Below, in pieces: positions 52,336 to 60,664 of a stretch of DNA of 64,000 nt. The DNA is from an uncultured Bacteroidales bacterium (GTDB taxonomy: Bacteria > Bacteroidota > Bacteroidia > Bacteroidales > UBA932): NCBI GenBank assembly GCA_947306365.1, contig CAMZGD010000002.1, forward strand, positions 146,744-210,743. The letters run 5' to 3'. The notes beneath the pieces were generated by a model that did no database searches, had not been told where the DNA came from, and saw only the letters and a program-made list of their open reading frames with translations. The position numbers and the translations under genes are program-made. Each line of letters starts with the position of its first letter. Position 1 is the first letter of the stretch.

Positions 52336-52986
52336 CTACCTCCCAATCTTCTTTATAAGAGTCAAATCTCCACTGGACAAGGCCTCGAAGTTGGCCTCTA
52401 TCTTTTCGATATCCCAATCCCACCACTTCAAATCCAGAAGGTAAGCAATGAGATCCTCATCGAAACGCTTCTTGATAACCCTGCACGGGTTGCCTGCGGC
52501 CACGGCGTACGGGGGGATGTCGGAAGCCACGACGGAGTTCGCCCCAATGATGGCTCCATTACCGATATGCACACCAGGCATTACGGTCACGTTCTGACCA
52601 ATCCAGACATCGTTTCCTACGACGGTGTCTCCCTTCAGGGGCAACTCATCTTTGACCGGAGCAATGGCGCTGCCCCAGTCTCCGCCCATAATGTAGAAAG
52701 GATAGGTGGTCACGCCGTCCATTCTATGGTTGGCTCCGTTCATCACGAACTCGATGCCCCTGGCAATGGCGCAGAACTTCCCGATAATCAGTTTGTCGCC
52801 GATGAAATCATAGAAGTGTGTTACATGCTTCTCAAACTGATCCGCACCATCCACGTCATCATAGTACGTGTAGTCCCCGATGATAATTCGAGGATTCTTT
52901 ACAACGTTCTTGATGAAACAGAGACTCGGAATCTTCGGATTCGGGAACGCCGCATTTGGGTCGGGTCTGTTGGGTATCTTGTTCAT
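52336..52986 (-). CDS. Vat/CatB-type xenobiotic O-acetyltransferase
   Basis: It has 216 residues with a left-handed beta helix. The family hallmarks are present: FIGDKLIIGKFCAIARGIEF, the catalytic His in NGANHRMDG, YPFYIMGGDW, KGDTVVGNDVWIG and AAGNPCRVIKKRF. Vat and CatB relatives acetylate streptogramin A or chloramphenicol; others modify sugars. Sequence alone does not show whether this one gives resistance. Together with the kinase it forms a minus-strand pair inside the accessory region. Confidence 0.85.
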   Translation of the reverse strand: MNKIPNRPDPNAAFPNPKIPSLCFIKNVVKNPRIIIGDYTYYDDVDGADQFEKHVTHFYDFIGDKLIIGKFCAIARGIEFVMNGANHRMDGVTTYPFYIMGGDWGSAIAPVKDELPLKGDTVVGNDVWIGQNVTVMPGVHIGNGAIIGANSVVASDIPPYAVAAGNPCRVIKKRFDEDLIAYLLDLKWWDWDIEKIEANFEALSSGDLTLIKKIGR

Positions 52987-53080
52987 TGGGTTAAATACCG
53001 ATTTATATGCCTAAAGATAGAAGTTTTTGAGGATTTCCCCAAACAGGGGCAAGCGCAGAAAAGCAGAAAGTCAACCTTAA

Positions 53081-53191
53081 TTGGTGACTTTCAATTACTT
53101 CGTAGACAACGATGATTATTTATCGAACTTTCTTGAGGGCCTTGTGAAACTGGACAGGTTTAAGGAAAGTGTCTGGAAGCATATCTTTTAG
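53081..53191 (+). pseudogene. Orphan gene tail, copy 3
   Basis: An open frame without a start, ending in FVDNDDYLSNFLEGLVKLD and a further KHIF before TAG at 53189-53191. It resembles copies 1 and 2 in the SN...EGL..L pattern but lacks the 29-bp repeat. The 52987-53187 gap otherwise shows nothing I can name. Confidence 0.35.
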
Positions 53192-53757
53192 AAAATCTGC
53201 CCGATCAGTTCGTTGGTCTTCTTGTGCAGTTTCTTCAGGACCGGAAGCAAGATGAACAACTCGGCCAGGAGGATGCCATAGGTCAATCCGGAACTGAAGT
53301 CAATCAACCAATGGGAAAAGCTGCTTTCAGGAAGATGCCTTCCCACAGGCATAAGAACCAGGAAAGCTACCGCTGCGATGAGGGTAAGACCGATGAAACT
53401 GTTCAGATGGAAGTTGAACGCCTTGCTGGTCAGGCGCAGCTTAGCGGCGACGTTATTCTCCGCTTCGAACGGGCCGGACGCCGTTTCCCGCTTCCAGTAG
53501 ATTTTACGTTTCCACTGATGGACGAACTGGTCCCCACAGGATGAGCGGAATGCGACATAGTCACCGACTCCTTCCTTAGACTTCTTTTCGTCAAAGTCGA
53601 TCTGATAGATGAACTCTTCGGGTTCACACCGTTGGAAGCGGTAGATGACCCCATTGGTACGCTGGAATGCCCAGCCTTTCTTGGCCATGTCGTTCAACCA
53701 CTCTTCCTCTTTGTCAAAATCAACGAACCAGTTGATGGTAATCTTGCTTGTTTTCAT
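53188..53757 (-). CDS. DUF2812 domain membrane protein
   Basis: It has 189 residues. The N-terminal cytoplasmic domain matches DUF2812 (NWFVDFDKEEEWLNDMAKKG, YQIDFDEK), and two membrane helices lie in the C-terminal part (FIGLTLIAAVAFLVLMP and GLTYGILLAELFILLPV). DUF2812 proteins usually sit next to a PadR regulator, as here, and may act in its signal chain; the biochemical role is unknown. It lies six bases downstream of padR. Confidence 0.85.
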   Translation of the reverse strand: MKTSKITINWFVDFDKEEEWLNDMAKKGWAFQRTNGVIYRFQRCEPEEFIYQIDFDEKKSKEGVGDYVAFRSSCGDQFVHQWKRKIYWKRETASGPFEAENNVAAKLRLTSKAFNFHLNSFIGLTLIAAVAFLVLMPVGRHLPESSFSHWLIDFSSGLTYGILLAELFILLPVLKKLHKKTNELIGQIF

Positions 53758-53763
53758 ATTTAC

Positions 53764-54084
53764 TTACTTTTTGATGTTCATTCTTCCGTTCTCCACAAGT
53801 TCCTCGAGGCGTTCGAATTCGGCCAGGAGGATTTCCTGCCCCTTATCTGTAATCTGATACAGTTTTCTTCTGCCATCGGTGTCGGAGGATTCCCCACAAG
53901 GAACAATCCATCCTTTTTCCAATAGATTGGAGATTGCTCCGTACAAGGTGCCTGCCGACAGGACCAGGCGGCCCTTGCTCATGGAAGAGGTCTTCTGCAT
54001 GATGCCATACCCGTGCAGGGGTTCCTGCAGGGCCAGAAGGATGTAGTAGATCGCTTCTGTCAATGCTGCTGTTGTGTTTTTCAT
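53764..54084 (-). CDS. PadR-family transcriptional regulator
   Basis: It has 106 residues, one winged-helix domain plus a short dimer helix. ILLALQEPLHGYGIMQK and LSAGTLYGAISNLLEKGWI are diagnostic PadR segments. PadR proteins repress their own operon and let go on ligand binding. The adjacent promoter holds a palindrome (54106-54120) right at the predicted start of transcription, a likely binding site. It is first in a two-gene unit with DUF2812. Confidence 0.92.
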   Translation of the reverse strand: MKNTTAALTEAIYYILLALQEPLHGYGIMQKTSSMSKGRLVLSAGTLYGAISNLLEKGWIVPCGESSDTDGRRKLYQITDKGQEILLAEFERLEELVENGRMNIKK

Positions 54085-54105
54085 TTCTTATATTGTTTTC
54101 CGTTA

Positions 54106-54120
54106 TATCGGATTCCGATA
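54106..54120. promoter_or_regulatory. Palindromic operator for PadR
   Basis: TATCGGA and TCCGATA arms around one central base, placed at the predicted padR transcription start. Fits autorepression by PadR. Confidence 0.6.
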
Positions 54121-54151
54121 CAAAGGTAAGCGATATATTTTAATTTGCAAA
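54121..54151 (-). promoter_or_regulatory. Promoter of padR-DUF2812
   Basis: Minus strand TTTG (54151-54148), 19 bases, TACCTTTG (54128-54121). Directly followed by the operator palindrome. Confidence 0.82.
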
Positions 54152-54183
54152 ACTTTTTTAGAAAAAAAGCATTCGACGCTTGA

Positions 54184-54316
54184 ACGGATCACTCGAACCC
54201 AAAAGAAGCCGTGTTCGAGATATGGTCCAATGAAGCCCCACAGGGCGTTGAATGGGACTGGTTCAAGGTCAATCAAATGTGCATAATTGCCTGGACTTAT
54301 CGGTCTAGTCAAACAC
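54184..54316 (+). pseudogene. Possible coding fragment in the island edge
   Basis: One plus frame reads EIWSNEAPQGVEWDWFKVNQ with no start codon of note and no stop until the tRNA terminator. The Trp-rich pattern looks protein-like and unlike random DNA. Unrecognised; it may be the end of a deleted gene. Confidence 0.3.
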
Positions 54317-54349
54317 AAAAAAGGAGGACAAATCTTTCGATTTATCCTC
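54317..54349 (-). terminator. Terminator of tRNA-fMet
   Basis: Minus strand GAGGATAAATC and GATTTGTCCTC form an 11-bp stem (one G-U) with a GAAA loop, then CTTTTTT. It ends the tRNA transcript. Confidence 0.9.
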
Positions 54350-54354
54350 TGTAG

Positions 54355-54427
<73 letters not shown>

Positions 54428-54440
54428 GTGTTAGGGACTG

Positions 54441-54471
54441 CAAAAGTAGAAAGTTTTTCCGAATCTGCAAA
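54441..54471 (-). promoter_or_regulatory. Promoter of tRNA-fMet
   Basis: Minus strand TTTG (54471-54468), 19 bases, TACTTTTG (54448-54441). Start point expected at about 54434, just before the tRNA. Confidence 0.82.
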
Positions 54472-54473
54472 AA

Positions 54474-55070
54474 TTATTTTTCAAAAAGCGTTCCCGCGAC
54501 AATGTCCTGTTCGCGTAACTTCTTGAAACAGTGACGGCAAACGGGTTCATAGATGTCCTTTTCCCCTAGCTCCACGAGTTTGTCGCTGCGCGACAGGCGA
54601 TGGGAGTGGTGGGCGATGTCACCGCAGCGGACGCAGATGGCGTGGACCTTGGTGACATATTCGGCCGTGGCCATCAGGGCAGGCATCGGGCCGAAGGGCT
54701 TGCCGAGATAGTCCATGTCGAGGCCGGCGACGATGACGCGCACGCCGCGCTCCGCCAGCTGCCGCACGACGTCGACAATGCCCTCGTCGAAGAACTGCGC
54801 CTCGTCGATTCCGACCACGTCGACACCTTCGGCGCGTTCAAGGATGGCCTTCGCCGAGTCGACCGGCGTGGAGAGAATGGAGTTTCCCTGGTGTGAAACG
54901 ACTTCCTCCTCGGAGTAGCGGGTATCGATCTTGGGCTTGTAGATCTGGACGTTGAGGTTGGCGAACTTCGCCCGCCTGAGCCGGCGGATCAGTTCTTCGG
55001 TCTTTCCGGAGAACATCGAGCCGCAGATCACCTCGATCCATCCGGGATTTTTCGCGCTTTCTATGAACAT
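54474..55070 (-). CDS. tdk: Thymidine kinase
   Basis: Phosphorylates thymidine in salvage. It has 198 residues from the ATG at 55070; the earlier start (55103) overlaps the promoter. The Walker A loop is [11 protein letters not shown], the Asp-Glu motif is [10 protein letters not shown], and the lasso segment [15 protein letters not shown] and C-terminal VCRHCFKKL give four zinc Cys. It is divergent from rsmI with a shared palindromic promoter region. Confidence 0.96.
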   Translation of the reverse strand: MFIESAKNPGWIEVICGSMFSGKTEELIRRLRRAKFANLNVQIYKPKIDTRYSEEEVVSHQGNSILSTPVDSAKAILERAEGVDVVGIDEAQFFDEGIVDVVRQLAERGVRVIVAGLDMDYLGKPFGPMPALMATAEYVTKVHAICVRCGDIAHHSHRLSRSDKLVELGEKDIYEPVCRHCFKKLREQDIVAGTLFEK

Positions 55071-55075
55071 TTTTG

Positions 55076-55099
55076 TAAATTTGTCAATTGACAAAGATA
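55076..55099. promoter_or_regulatory. Face-to-face tdk and rsmI -7 boxes with palindrome
   Basis: Plus TAAATTTG (55076-55083) and minus TATCTTTG (55099-55092) frame the perfect palindrome TTTGTCAATTGACAAA (55080-55095). It could bind a regulator or simply reflect the symmetry of two -7 boxes. Confidence 0.55.
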
Positions 55100-55107
55100 G
55101 CAAAAAT

Positions 55108-55776
55108 ATGGCGAAACTCTATATCGTGCCCACACCCGTCGGCAATCTCGAAGACATCACGCTGCGGGCCATCCGGATTCTCAATGAAGCCGATCTCATC
55201 CTGGCCGAGGACACCCGGACCAGCTCGGTCCTGCTCAAGCACTATGGCATTTCCGTCCCGCTGGAATCGCATCACAAGTTCAACGAGCACGGGAAGGTGG
55301 AAAGCGTGAAGGAGCGGATCCTCTCTGGAAAGACGGTCGCGCTGATCAGTGACGCCGGTACGCCCGGCATCTCCGATCCGGGTTTCCTGCTCGTGCGCAC
55401 CTGCGTGGAGGCCGGCATCGAAGTTGAGACGCTGCCCGGTGCCACCGCTTTCGTGCCCGCCCTGGTCAATTCGGGCTTTCCGTGCGACCGTTTCTGTTTC
55501 GAGGGATTCCTGCCGGTGAAGAAAGGGCGGCAGACGAAGCTCTCGGAGCTGGCCGGAGAGACACGTACGATGATCTTTTATGAGTCGCCGTTCCGGCTGG
55601 TAAAGACGCTCGGCCAGTTCGTGGAATCGTTCGGCCCCGAACGTCCCGCCTCCGTCTCCCGCGAGATCTCGAAGCTGCACGATACCACGCACCGGGGGAC
55701 GCTGCAGGAATTGTACGGCTTTTTTTCGCAGAATCCGCCGAAAGGGGAGATCGTCGTGGTCGTCAAGGGCTGCTAG
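55108..55776 (+). CDS. rsmI: 16S rRNA (cytidine1402-2'-O)-methyltransferase
   Basis: Methylates the ribose of C1402 in the decoding centre. It has 222 residues from the ATG at 55108. The SAM-binding motifs are [41 protein letters not shown] and [16 protein letters not shown]. It is a little short because the usual C-terminal tail after VVVVKGC is trimmed. It is divergent from tdk and followed by the HhH protein gene after 50 bases. Confidence 0.95.
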   Translation: MAKLYIVPTPVGNLEDITLRAIRILNEADLILAEDTRTSSVLLKHYGISVPLESHHKFNEHGKVESVKERILSGKTVALISDAGTPGISDPGFLLVRTCVEAGIEVETLPGATAFVPALVNSGFPCDRFCFEGFLPVKKGRQTKLSELAGETRTMIFYESPFRLVKTLGQFVESFGPERPASVSREISKLHDTTHRGTLQELYGFFSQNPPKGEIVVVVKGC

Positions 55777-55788
55777 GCAGGATTCTTG

Positions 55789-55812
55789 CAGCCCGTCGGG
55801 CTGTCCTTTTCA
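55789..55812 (+). terminator. Weak hairpin after rsmI
   Basis: CAGCCC and GGGCTG with a GTC loop followed by a broken T-run (TCCTTTTC). Possibly a leaky terminator. Confidence 0.4.
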
Positions 55813-55826
55813 AGATTGAATGAGCG

Positions 55827-56711
55827 ATGAGGCGGGAGAAGAAGGAGTTGCTTTCCAGGCGTGCGGCATCGGGGATGGTCGCACTGGTTTTTCTGGTGCT
55901 GGGTTTTCAACTGGCGGTATTCTTCATAAAAGTTGTAGAGCGACCTGTGAAGGATGCGCCGGTCCCGCAGGAGCAGATGCTTGATGGCAGAGACGGGGGT
56001 GAATCCCGGTTGACGCCGGACGCGCCGGGCAAGACGGAAAAAAAGGACGCGTACAGGTACTCGCGACCGTCCGGTGCGGTGCGGCCTGCTGCCGGCAAGG
56101 GGCCGGTGCGTACGTGTGAATCGTTCGCTTTCGATCCCAACACCGTGACAACAGATGACCTGCAGCGGCTGGGATTGAGCGGGCGGCAGGCCGCTACCAT
56201 CGAGAACTATCGCACCAAGGGCGGGCGTTTCCGCAGCAAGGCGGATTTCCAGAAAATGTATGTCGTTTCCGACACGCTGTTCACCCGGCTGGAACCTTTC
56301 ATCGACATTCCGAAACTCGAATTGAACGCGGCTGACAGCGCCGCGCTGGTCGGACTGCGGGGCATCGGACCGTATTACGCCCGGAAGATCCTGGCATACC
56401 GCGATCGGCTGGGCGGATTCTGCGACAAGGCGCAGCTGCTGGAGATCGAGGGAATCGATGACGCGCGCTACGCCGGTTTTGCCGACGAGGTGGTCGTGGA
56501 TGCGGCGAAGTGCCGCCGGTTCGACTTGTGGAACGTCTCCGACAGCGTGCTGGCCCGCCATCCCTATATCGGAGCGAAGGGGGCGCGCAGCATCGTCCGT
56601 TACAAGCAGGTGTACGATTCGGCGAGATGGACGCTGCCGGAGTTGGCAAAAGAGGGTGCTTTGCCGTCGGAAAATATCGAAAAATTAAAAAAATATATTG
56701 TGATTCAATAA
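55827..56711 (+). CDS. Membrane-anchored helix-hairpin-helix (ComEA-like) protein
   Basis: It has 294 residues. A membrane helix (MVALVFLVLGFQLAVFFIK, about 17-35) is followed by a linker rich in Gly, Asp and Arg. Three or four HhH repeats follow (DLQRLGLSGRQAATIENYRTKGG, ALVGLRGIGPYYARKILAYRD, and a third ending KYIVIQ). ComEA-type domains bind DNA without sequence choice. The order suggests a periplasmic DNA-binding protein; competence genes are not seen nearby. The short A/T-rich spacer after it contains the ABC transporter promoter. Confidence 0.85.
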   Translation: MRREKKELLSRRAASGMVALVFLVLGFQLAVFFIKVVERPVKDAPVPQEQMLDGRDGGESRLTPDAPGKTEKKDAYRYSRPSGAVRPAAGKGPVRTCESFAFDPNTVTTDDLQRLGLSGRQAATIENYRTKGGRFRSKADFQKMYVVSDTLFTRLEPFIDIPKLELNAADSAALVGLRGIGPYYARKILAYRDRLGGFCDKAQLLEIEGIDDARYAGFADEVVVDAAKCRRFDLWNVSDSVLARHPYIGAKGARSIVRYKQVYDSARWTLPELAKEGALPSENIEKLKKYIVIQ

Positions 56712-56722
56712 TTATTTTTATA

Positions 56723-56754
56723 TTTGCAGAAAAATACGAGAAACGCTACCTTTG
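56723..56754 (+). promoter_or_regulatory. Promoter of the ABC exporter operon
   Basis: TTTG (56723-56726), 20 bases, TACCTTTG (56747-56754), then seven bases to the ATG at 56762. A second -7 match (TATATTTG, 56719-56726) overlaps the -33 box. Confidence 0.78.
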
Positions 56755-56761
56755 TACTGTT

Positions 56762-57661
56762 ATGTTGGAATGTAAGCGAATTACCAAAGCCTTCGGCGAA
56801 TTCAAGGCGCTCGACGATGTGTCGGTCACTGTGCCGGAGGGAAAGATCTTCGGGTTGCTTGGGCCCAACGGGGCAGGCAAGACGACCCTGATCCGCATCA
56901 TCAACCGGATTACCATCCCGACCGCGGGCGAAGTGATCCTGAACGGGAAGCATATGGACGACGAAGACGTCCGTGCCATCGGTTACCTGCCGGAGGAACG
57001 CGGCCTTTTCAAGAAGATGAAGGTGGGGGAACAGTCCCTCTACCTGGCCCGCCTCAAAGGCATGAGCGCTGCTGCCGCAACGTCGGAACTCAAGAAATGG
57101 TTCATCCGTTTCGGTATCCAGAGCTGGTGGGACAAGAAAGTGGAAGAACTGTCGAAGGGCATGGCCCAGAAAGTCCAGTTCATCACGACGGTGCTCCATA
57201 AACCCCAGCTGCTGATTCTTGACGAGCCCTTCTCCGGTTTCGATCCGGTGAACGCCCAGATCATCCGTGACGAAATCCTGCGCCTCCGTGACGAAGGCAC
57301 CACCATCATCCTGTCGACCCACAACATGGAATCGGTCGAGGAACTCTGCGACAACATCGCGCTGATCAACAAGGCGCGCCTGGTGGTGACCGGCGGTACC
57401 GACGCCATCCGTCGCGAGTACGGCTCGAACCAGGTCGAAGTGCTCTACCGCAGCGGCGAAGCGCTGCCGCAGGGAACCGCCTACGCGATCTTCTCCGATG
57501 AGGAACGGAAGGCCGACCGGCGTGCCGTGCTGGACGTCGCCCCGGGCTGCAGCTCCCGCGACGTGCTCGGCGAACTGATCGCCGCCGCCGACATCGTCTC
57601 GTACCGCGAGCTGATTCCGCGCATGAATGACATCTTCATCAAACTGGTAACCGGAAAATAG
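56762..57661 (+). CDS. ABC transporter ATP-binding subunit
   Basis: It has 299 residues. Walker A is GPNGAGKTT, the signature LSKGMAQKVQ, Walker B LLILDEPFSGFDPVN, and the switch His is in STHNMESVEE. The signature Lys-Gly-Met form and DUF4162-like C-terminus fit the NatA-type export class. It is followed after 12 bases by its permease. Only seven bases separate the -7 box from the ATG, so the operon message may have no leader. Confidence 0.94.
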   Translation: MLECKRITKAFGEFKALDDVSVTVPEGKIFGLLGPNGAGKTTLIRIINRITIPTAGEVILNGKHMDDEDVRAIGYLPEERGLFKKMKVGEQSLYLARLKGMSAAAATSELKKWFIRFGIQSWWDKKVEELSKGMAQKVQFITTVLHKPQLLILDEPFSGFDPVNAQIIRDEILRLRDEGTTIILSTHNMESVEELCDNIALINKARLVVTGGTDAIRREYGSNQVEVLYRSGEALPQGTAYAIFSDEERKADRRAVLDVAPGCSSRDVLGELIAAADIVSYRELIPRMNDIFIKLVTGK

Positions 57662-57673
57662 GAGGGAAGCACC

Positions 57674-59056
57674 ATGAACTGGAAAAAAGTAGGCATTGTC
57701 ATCAGCCACGAATATACGACCCGCGTCCGCAAGAAATCATTCATCCTGACCACGCTGCTGACACCGGTCGGCATCGCGTTGCTGATCTGCCTCCCCATGC
57801 TGATCATGCTGTTCTCCGGCAACGAGGAACAGAAGGTGAAGGTGATCGACGAATCGGGCATCGTGGCGCCTTATCTGGAAAACAGCGAACACACCACCTA
57901 TGTGATGGGAACGGAAGGCGAAACGGTCGACCTGCTCAAGGATATCTTCGACGAACTGGACTACTATGCCATCGTGGGCATCTCCCCGCTCGACGAGAAG
58001 GGCGACGTGTCGGTGGTCTCGTATTCGAAGGAACCGCTCAACATGGACCTCAAGTCGTCGATCAACCGGGCGGTCAACAAGGCCGTCGAGAACCACAAGC
58101 TGCAGCAGTATGACATCCAGAATCTCGACGAGATCCTGGCCGACGTCAAATCGGACATCAAGCTCAACTCGATGACGCTCACCAGCGACGGTGATGCCAA
58201 GGAAGACAGCGTGGAGATCTATATGGTGCTCTCCTACGTGATGAGCTTCCTGATCTACATGTTCGTGTTCATGTTCGGTACGATGGTCATGCGCAGCGTG
58301 ATCGACGAGAAGAGCAGCCGTGTGGTCGAAGTGATCGTGTCGTCGGTCAAGAGCGTCGAGCTGATGATGGGCAAGATCATCGGCGTGGCGCTCGTGGCCC
58401 TCACGCAGTTCTTCATCTGGATCGCCCTGACGCTTGTCATCGTGACGGCCGTCAATGCGGTTGCCGGACCGAAACTGTTGCAGGACATGGGCGGCGTGGG
58501 CGCTGCGATGACGGCCGCCGACATCGAAAGTCACGCCGGTTCGGTGGACATTGCGGCCGCCCTTGAGCAGGCCGGACAGGACCCCGAGGCTTCCGGCTTC
58601 GTGAAGGTCCTGGCCCAGGTCAAGGACCTCGACTGGGCGTACATCATCGGCTGCTTCCTGATCTACTTCCTGCTGGGCTACCTGCTCTATGCCTCGATGT
58701 TCGCCGCCATCGGCGCGGCCGTCGACAACGAGTCCGACACCAGCCAGCTCCAGCTGCCGATCACCATCCCGCTGATCATCGGACTGTTCATCATGCTCCA
58801 TACGTTCGAGCATCCAAACAGTGCGCTGTCGGTGTGGACATCCATCATCCCGTGGACCTCTCCGATGGTGATGCTGGCCCGCATCCCGTTCGGTGTCGTG
58901 CCGGCCTGGCAGCTGATCCTGTCCGTCGTCCTGCTGGCACTGACATTCCTTGCGACGGCCTGGCTCTCCGCCAAGATATACAAGATAGGCATCCTGACCT
59001 ACGGCAAGAAGTCCACGTTCAAGGACCTGCTGAGGTGGATGAAACTCAAAGATTGA
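57674..59056 (+). CDS. ABC-2 family permease (NatB-like)
   Basis: It has 460 residues. A first membrane helix (about 24-48) is followed by a large soluble domain of about 190 residues, then five or six helices (for example YVMSFLIYMFVFMFGTMVM and IIPWTSPMVMLARIPFGVV). The pattern matches ABC-2 type NatB exporters, which often move sodium ions or unknown compounds. It works with the ATPase just upstream; the cargo is unknown. Confidence 0.92.
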   Translation: MNWKKVGIVISHEYTTRVRKKSFILTTLLTPVGIALLICLPMLIMLFSGNEEQKVKVIDESGIVAPYLENSEHTTYVMGTEGETVDLLKDIFDELDYYAIVGISPLDEKGDVSVVSYSKEPLNMDLKSSINRAVNKAVENHKLQQYDIQNLDEILADVKSDIKLNSMTLTSDGDAKEDSVEIYMVLSYVMSFLIYMFVFMFGTMVMRSVIDEKSSRVVEVIVSSVKSVELMMGKIIGVALVALTQFFIWIALTLVIVTAVNAVAGPKLLQDMGGVGAAMTAADIESHAGSVDIAAALEQAGQDPEASGFVKVLAQVKDLDWAYIIGCFLIYFLLGYLLYASMFAAIGAAVDNESDTSQLQLPITIPLIIGLFIMLHTFEHPNSALSVWTSIIPWTSPMVMLARIPFGVVPAWQLILSVVLLALTFLATAWLSAKIYKIGILTYGKKSTFKDLLRWMKLKD

Positions 59057-59063
59057 CGACAGT

Positions 59064-59825
59064 ATGAAAAGAACCCTGCTGATTGCTGCGCTGCTGCTCG
59101 CCCTGCCCTGGGCGGCAGTGGCGCAGTTCACGTACAAATGGACGCCGGTCCCGATGGATTCCACCTGGGACGTGATGAAGGACCTGCGCGCAACGCAGCT
59201 GATCGAACGGTACAGCCCGCAGGTGGCCCCGCTCCAGGAAATCGTCGGGTATTCGGCCGACGAATATGCCAAGGAGCGTCCCGAGAGCGGCCTTTCGAAT
59301 TTTGCGGCCGACGTCATCAAAGCCATCGCAGAGGAAAAGACCGGTTTGAAGGTGGACATCGCGATGACCAATTTCGGCGGTATCCGGACCAGTCTTCCGA
59401 AGGGTGCCGTGCGGGTGTATGACATCTTTTCCATCTTCCCGTTCGACAATTCCATCGTGGTATTCGACATCAAGGGAACGGACCTGCGCCGGTTCCTGGA
59501 CCGGATGGTCGCACGACATCGCGTCGAAGCGCTCAGCGGCGTCGAGATCGTGATTGACGACCGTACGCCGGTGAAACTTGACGTGGCCGGCGCGCCCCTG
59601 GACGACGGGCGGACGTACCGGTTCGCCACCATCAATTTCCTGATGGACGGCGGCGACGGCGTCGTGCTGTCGGACGTGGCCTTCAACCGCATCGATACGG
59701 ACATCTGGATCCGCGACGCCATCGTGGAATACCTGAAGGCGCAGACGGCCCGGGGCGAGCAGATCGTGCTCCGTACCGACGGCCGGGTGAGATACATCAA
59801 TCAGTCAGGGGAGGAAAAGAAATGA
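59064..59825 (+). CDS. 5'-nucleotidase C-terminal-domain protein (secreted)
   Basis: It has 253 residues with a signal peptide (to about AVAQF). The sequence matches the C-terminal substrate-binding domain of UshA-type 5'-nucleotidases: GLSNFAADVIKAIA, TNFGGIRTSLPKGAV, and INFLMDGGDGV. The metal-binding half is missing from this chain but is encoded by the next gene, which it overlaps by four bases. The two domains are thus separate proteins in reverse order to the fused enzyme. Confidence 0.92.
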   Translation: MKRTLLIAALLLALPWAAVAQFTYKWTPVPMDSTWDVMKDLRATQLIERYSPQVAPLQEIVGYSADEYAKERPESGLSNFAADVIKAIAEEKTGLKVDIAMTNFGGIRTSLPKGAVRVYDIFSIFPFDNSIVVFDIKGTDLRRFLDRMVARHRVEALSGVEIVIDDRTPVKLDVAGAPLDDGRTYRFATINFLMDGGDGVVLSDVAFNRIDTDIWIRDAIVEYLKAQTARGEQIVLRTDGRVRYINQSGEEKK

Positions 59826-60664
59826 GGAAACGGATCATCCTTGCGGCGCTGGCCGTGCTGGCGAGCACGCTCCCTCTTTCCGCGCAGGACCTGGTCATCC
59901 TGCACACCAACGATACGCACAGCCAGATCGAGCCGATCCGCGTAGGCTACAACAAGGGCCTCGGCGGCGTGGAGCGGCGGCTCCAGTACATCGACAGCAT
60001 GCGGACCCGGTATGGCCGCAGGAACGTGCTGCTGCTCGATGCCGGCGATTTCAACCAGGGAACGCCATACTACACGGTGGCGCACGGCGACCTGGAGGTC
60101 GAACTGGTCAACCTGATGCGGTATGACGTCTTCACGCTCGGCAACCACGAGTTCGACAACGGACAGGAGGACCTGGCCCGCCGCCTGAAGAAGTGCCGTC
60201 ACAAGACGGTCACCTGCAACTACGACTTTTCAGCCACGCCCCTCAAGAACCTGGTAAAACCCTATGCCATCGTCCGGCGGGGCGGCATGAAGATCGGCAT
60301 CATCGGCGTGACCTCCTACCTGGAGGGCGTGGTGCTCAAGTCGCACCTTGAGGGAATGGTCCGGCTCAATTCCATCGAGGAAGTGAACCGCTGGGCGGAT
60401 TACCTGAAGAACCGGAAGCATTGCGACCTGGTGATCCTGCTTTCGCATTTCGGCTACGACGGCGGGTCGCCCGACCGGCCTTCCGACGTGCTGATGGTGG
60501 AACATTCCCGCAACCTCGACCTGGTGATCGGCGGTCACAGCCATACGTACCTGAAAGCGCCCCGCGAGGTGAAGGACCTCGACGGACGCATCGTACCGGT
60601 CACGCAGTGCGGCGGTCAGGGAATCGTAGTGGGGACGTGGGAGATTACTCGCGTTCGACCTTGA
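59822..60664 (+). CDS. Metallophosphatase, UshA N-terminal-domain type (secreted)
   Basis: It has 280 residues with a signal peptide (to about LSAQ). The two-metal site is complete: LHTNDTHSQIEP, DAGDFNQG, GNHEFDNG and the later IGGHSHTYL. There is no C-terminal nucleotide-binding domain. The gene before it supplies that domain, so the two chains probably assemble into a periplasmic 5'-nucleotidase for phosphate or nucleoside salvage. The last 20 bases overlap the DUF4783 gene. Confidence 0.93.
   Translation: MRKRIILAALAVLASTLPLSAQDLVILHTNDTHSQIEPIRVGYNKGLGGVERRLQYIDSMRTRYGRRNVLLLDAGDFNQGTPYYTVAHGDLEVELVNLMRYDVFTLGNHEFDNGQEDLARRLKKCRHKTVTCNYDFSATPLKNLVKPYAIVRRGGMKIGIIGVTSYLEGVVLKSHLEGMVRLNSIEEVNRWADYLKNRKHCDLVILLSHFGYDGGSPDRPSDVLMVEHSRNLDLVIGGHSHTYLKAPREVKDLDGRIVPVTQCGGQGIVVGTWEITRVRP

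Noticed and set aside
57737..59800. Open frame of 687 codons on the minus strand
   Set aside because: Antisense to the ABC permease and 5'-nucleotidase genes; His/Asp-rich low-complexity translation with no family.
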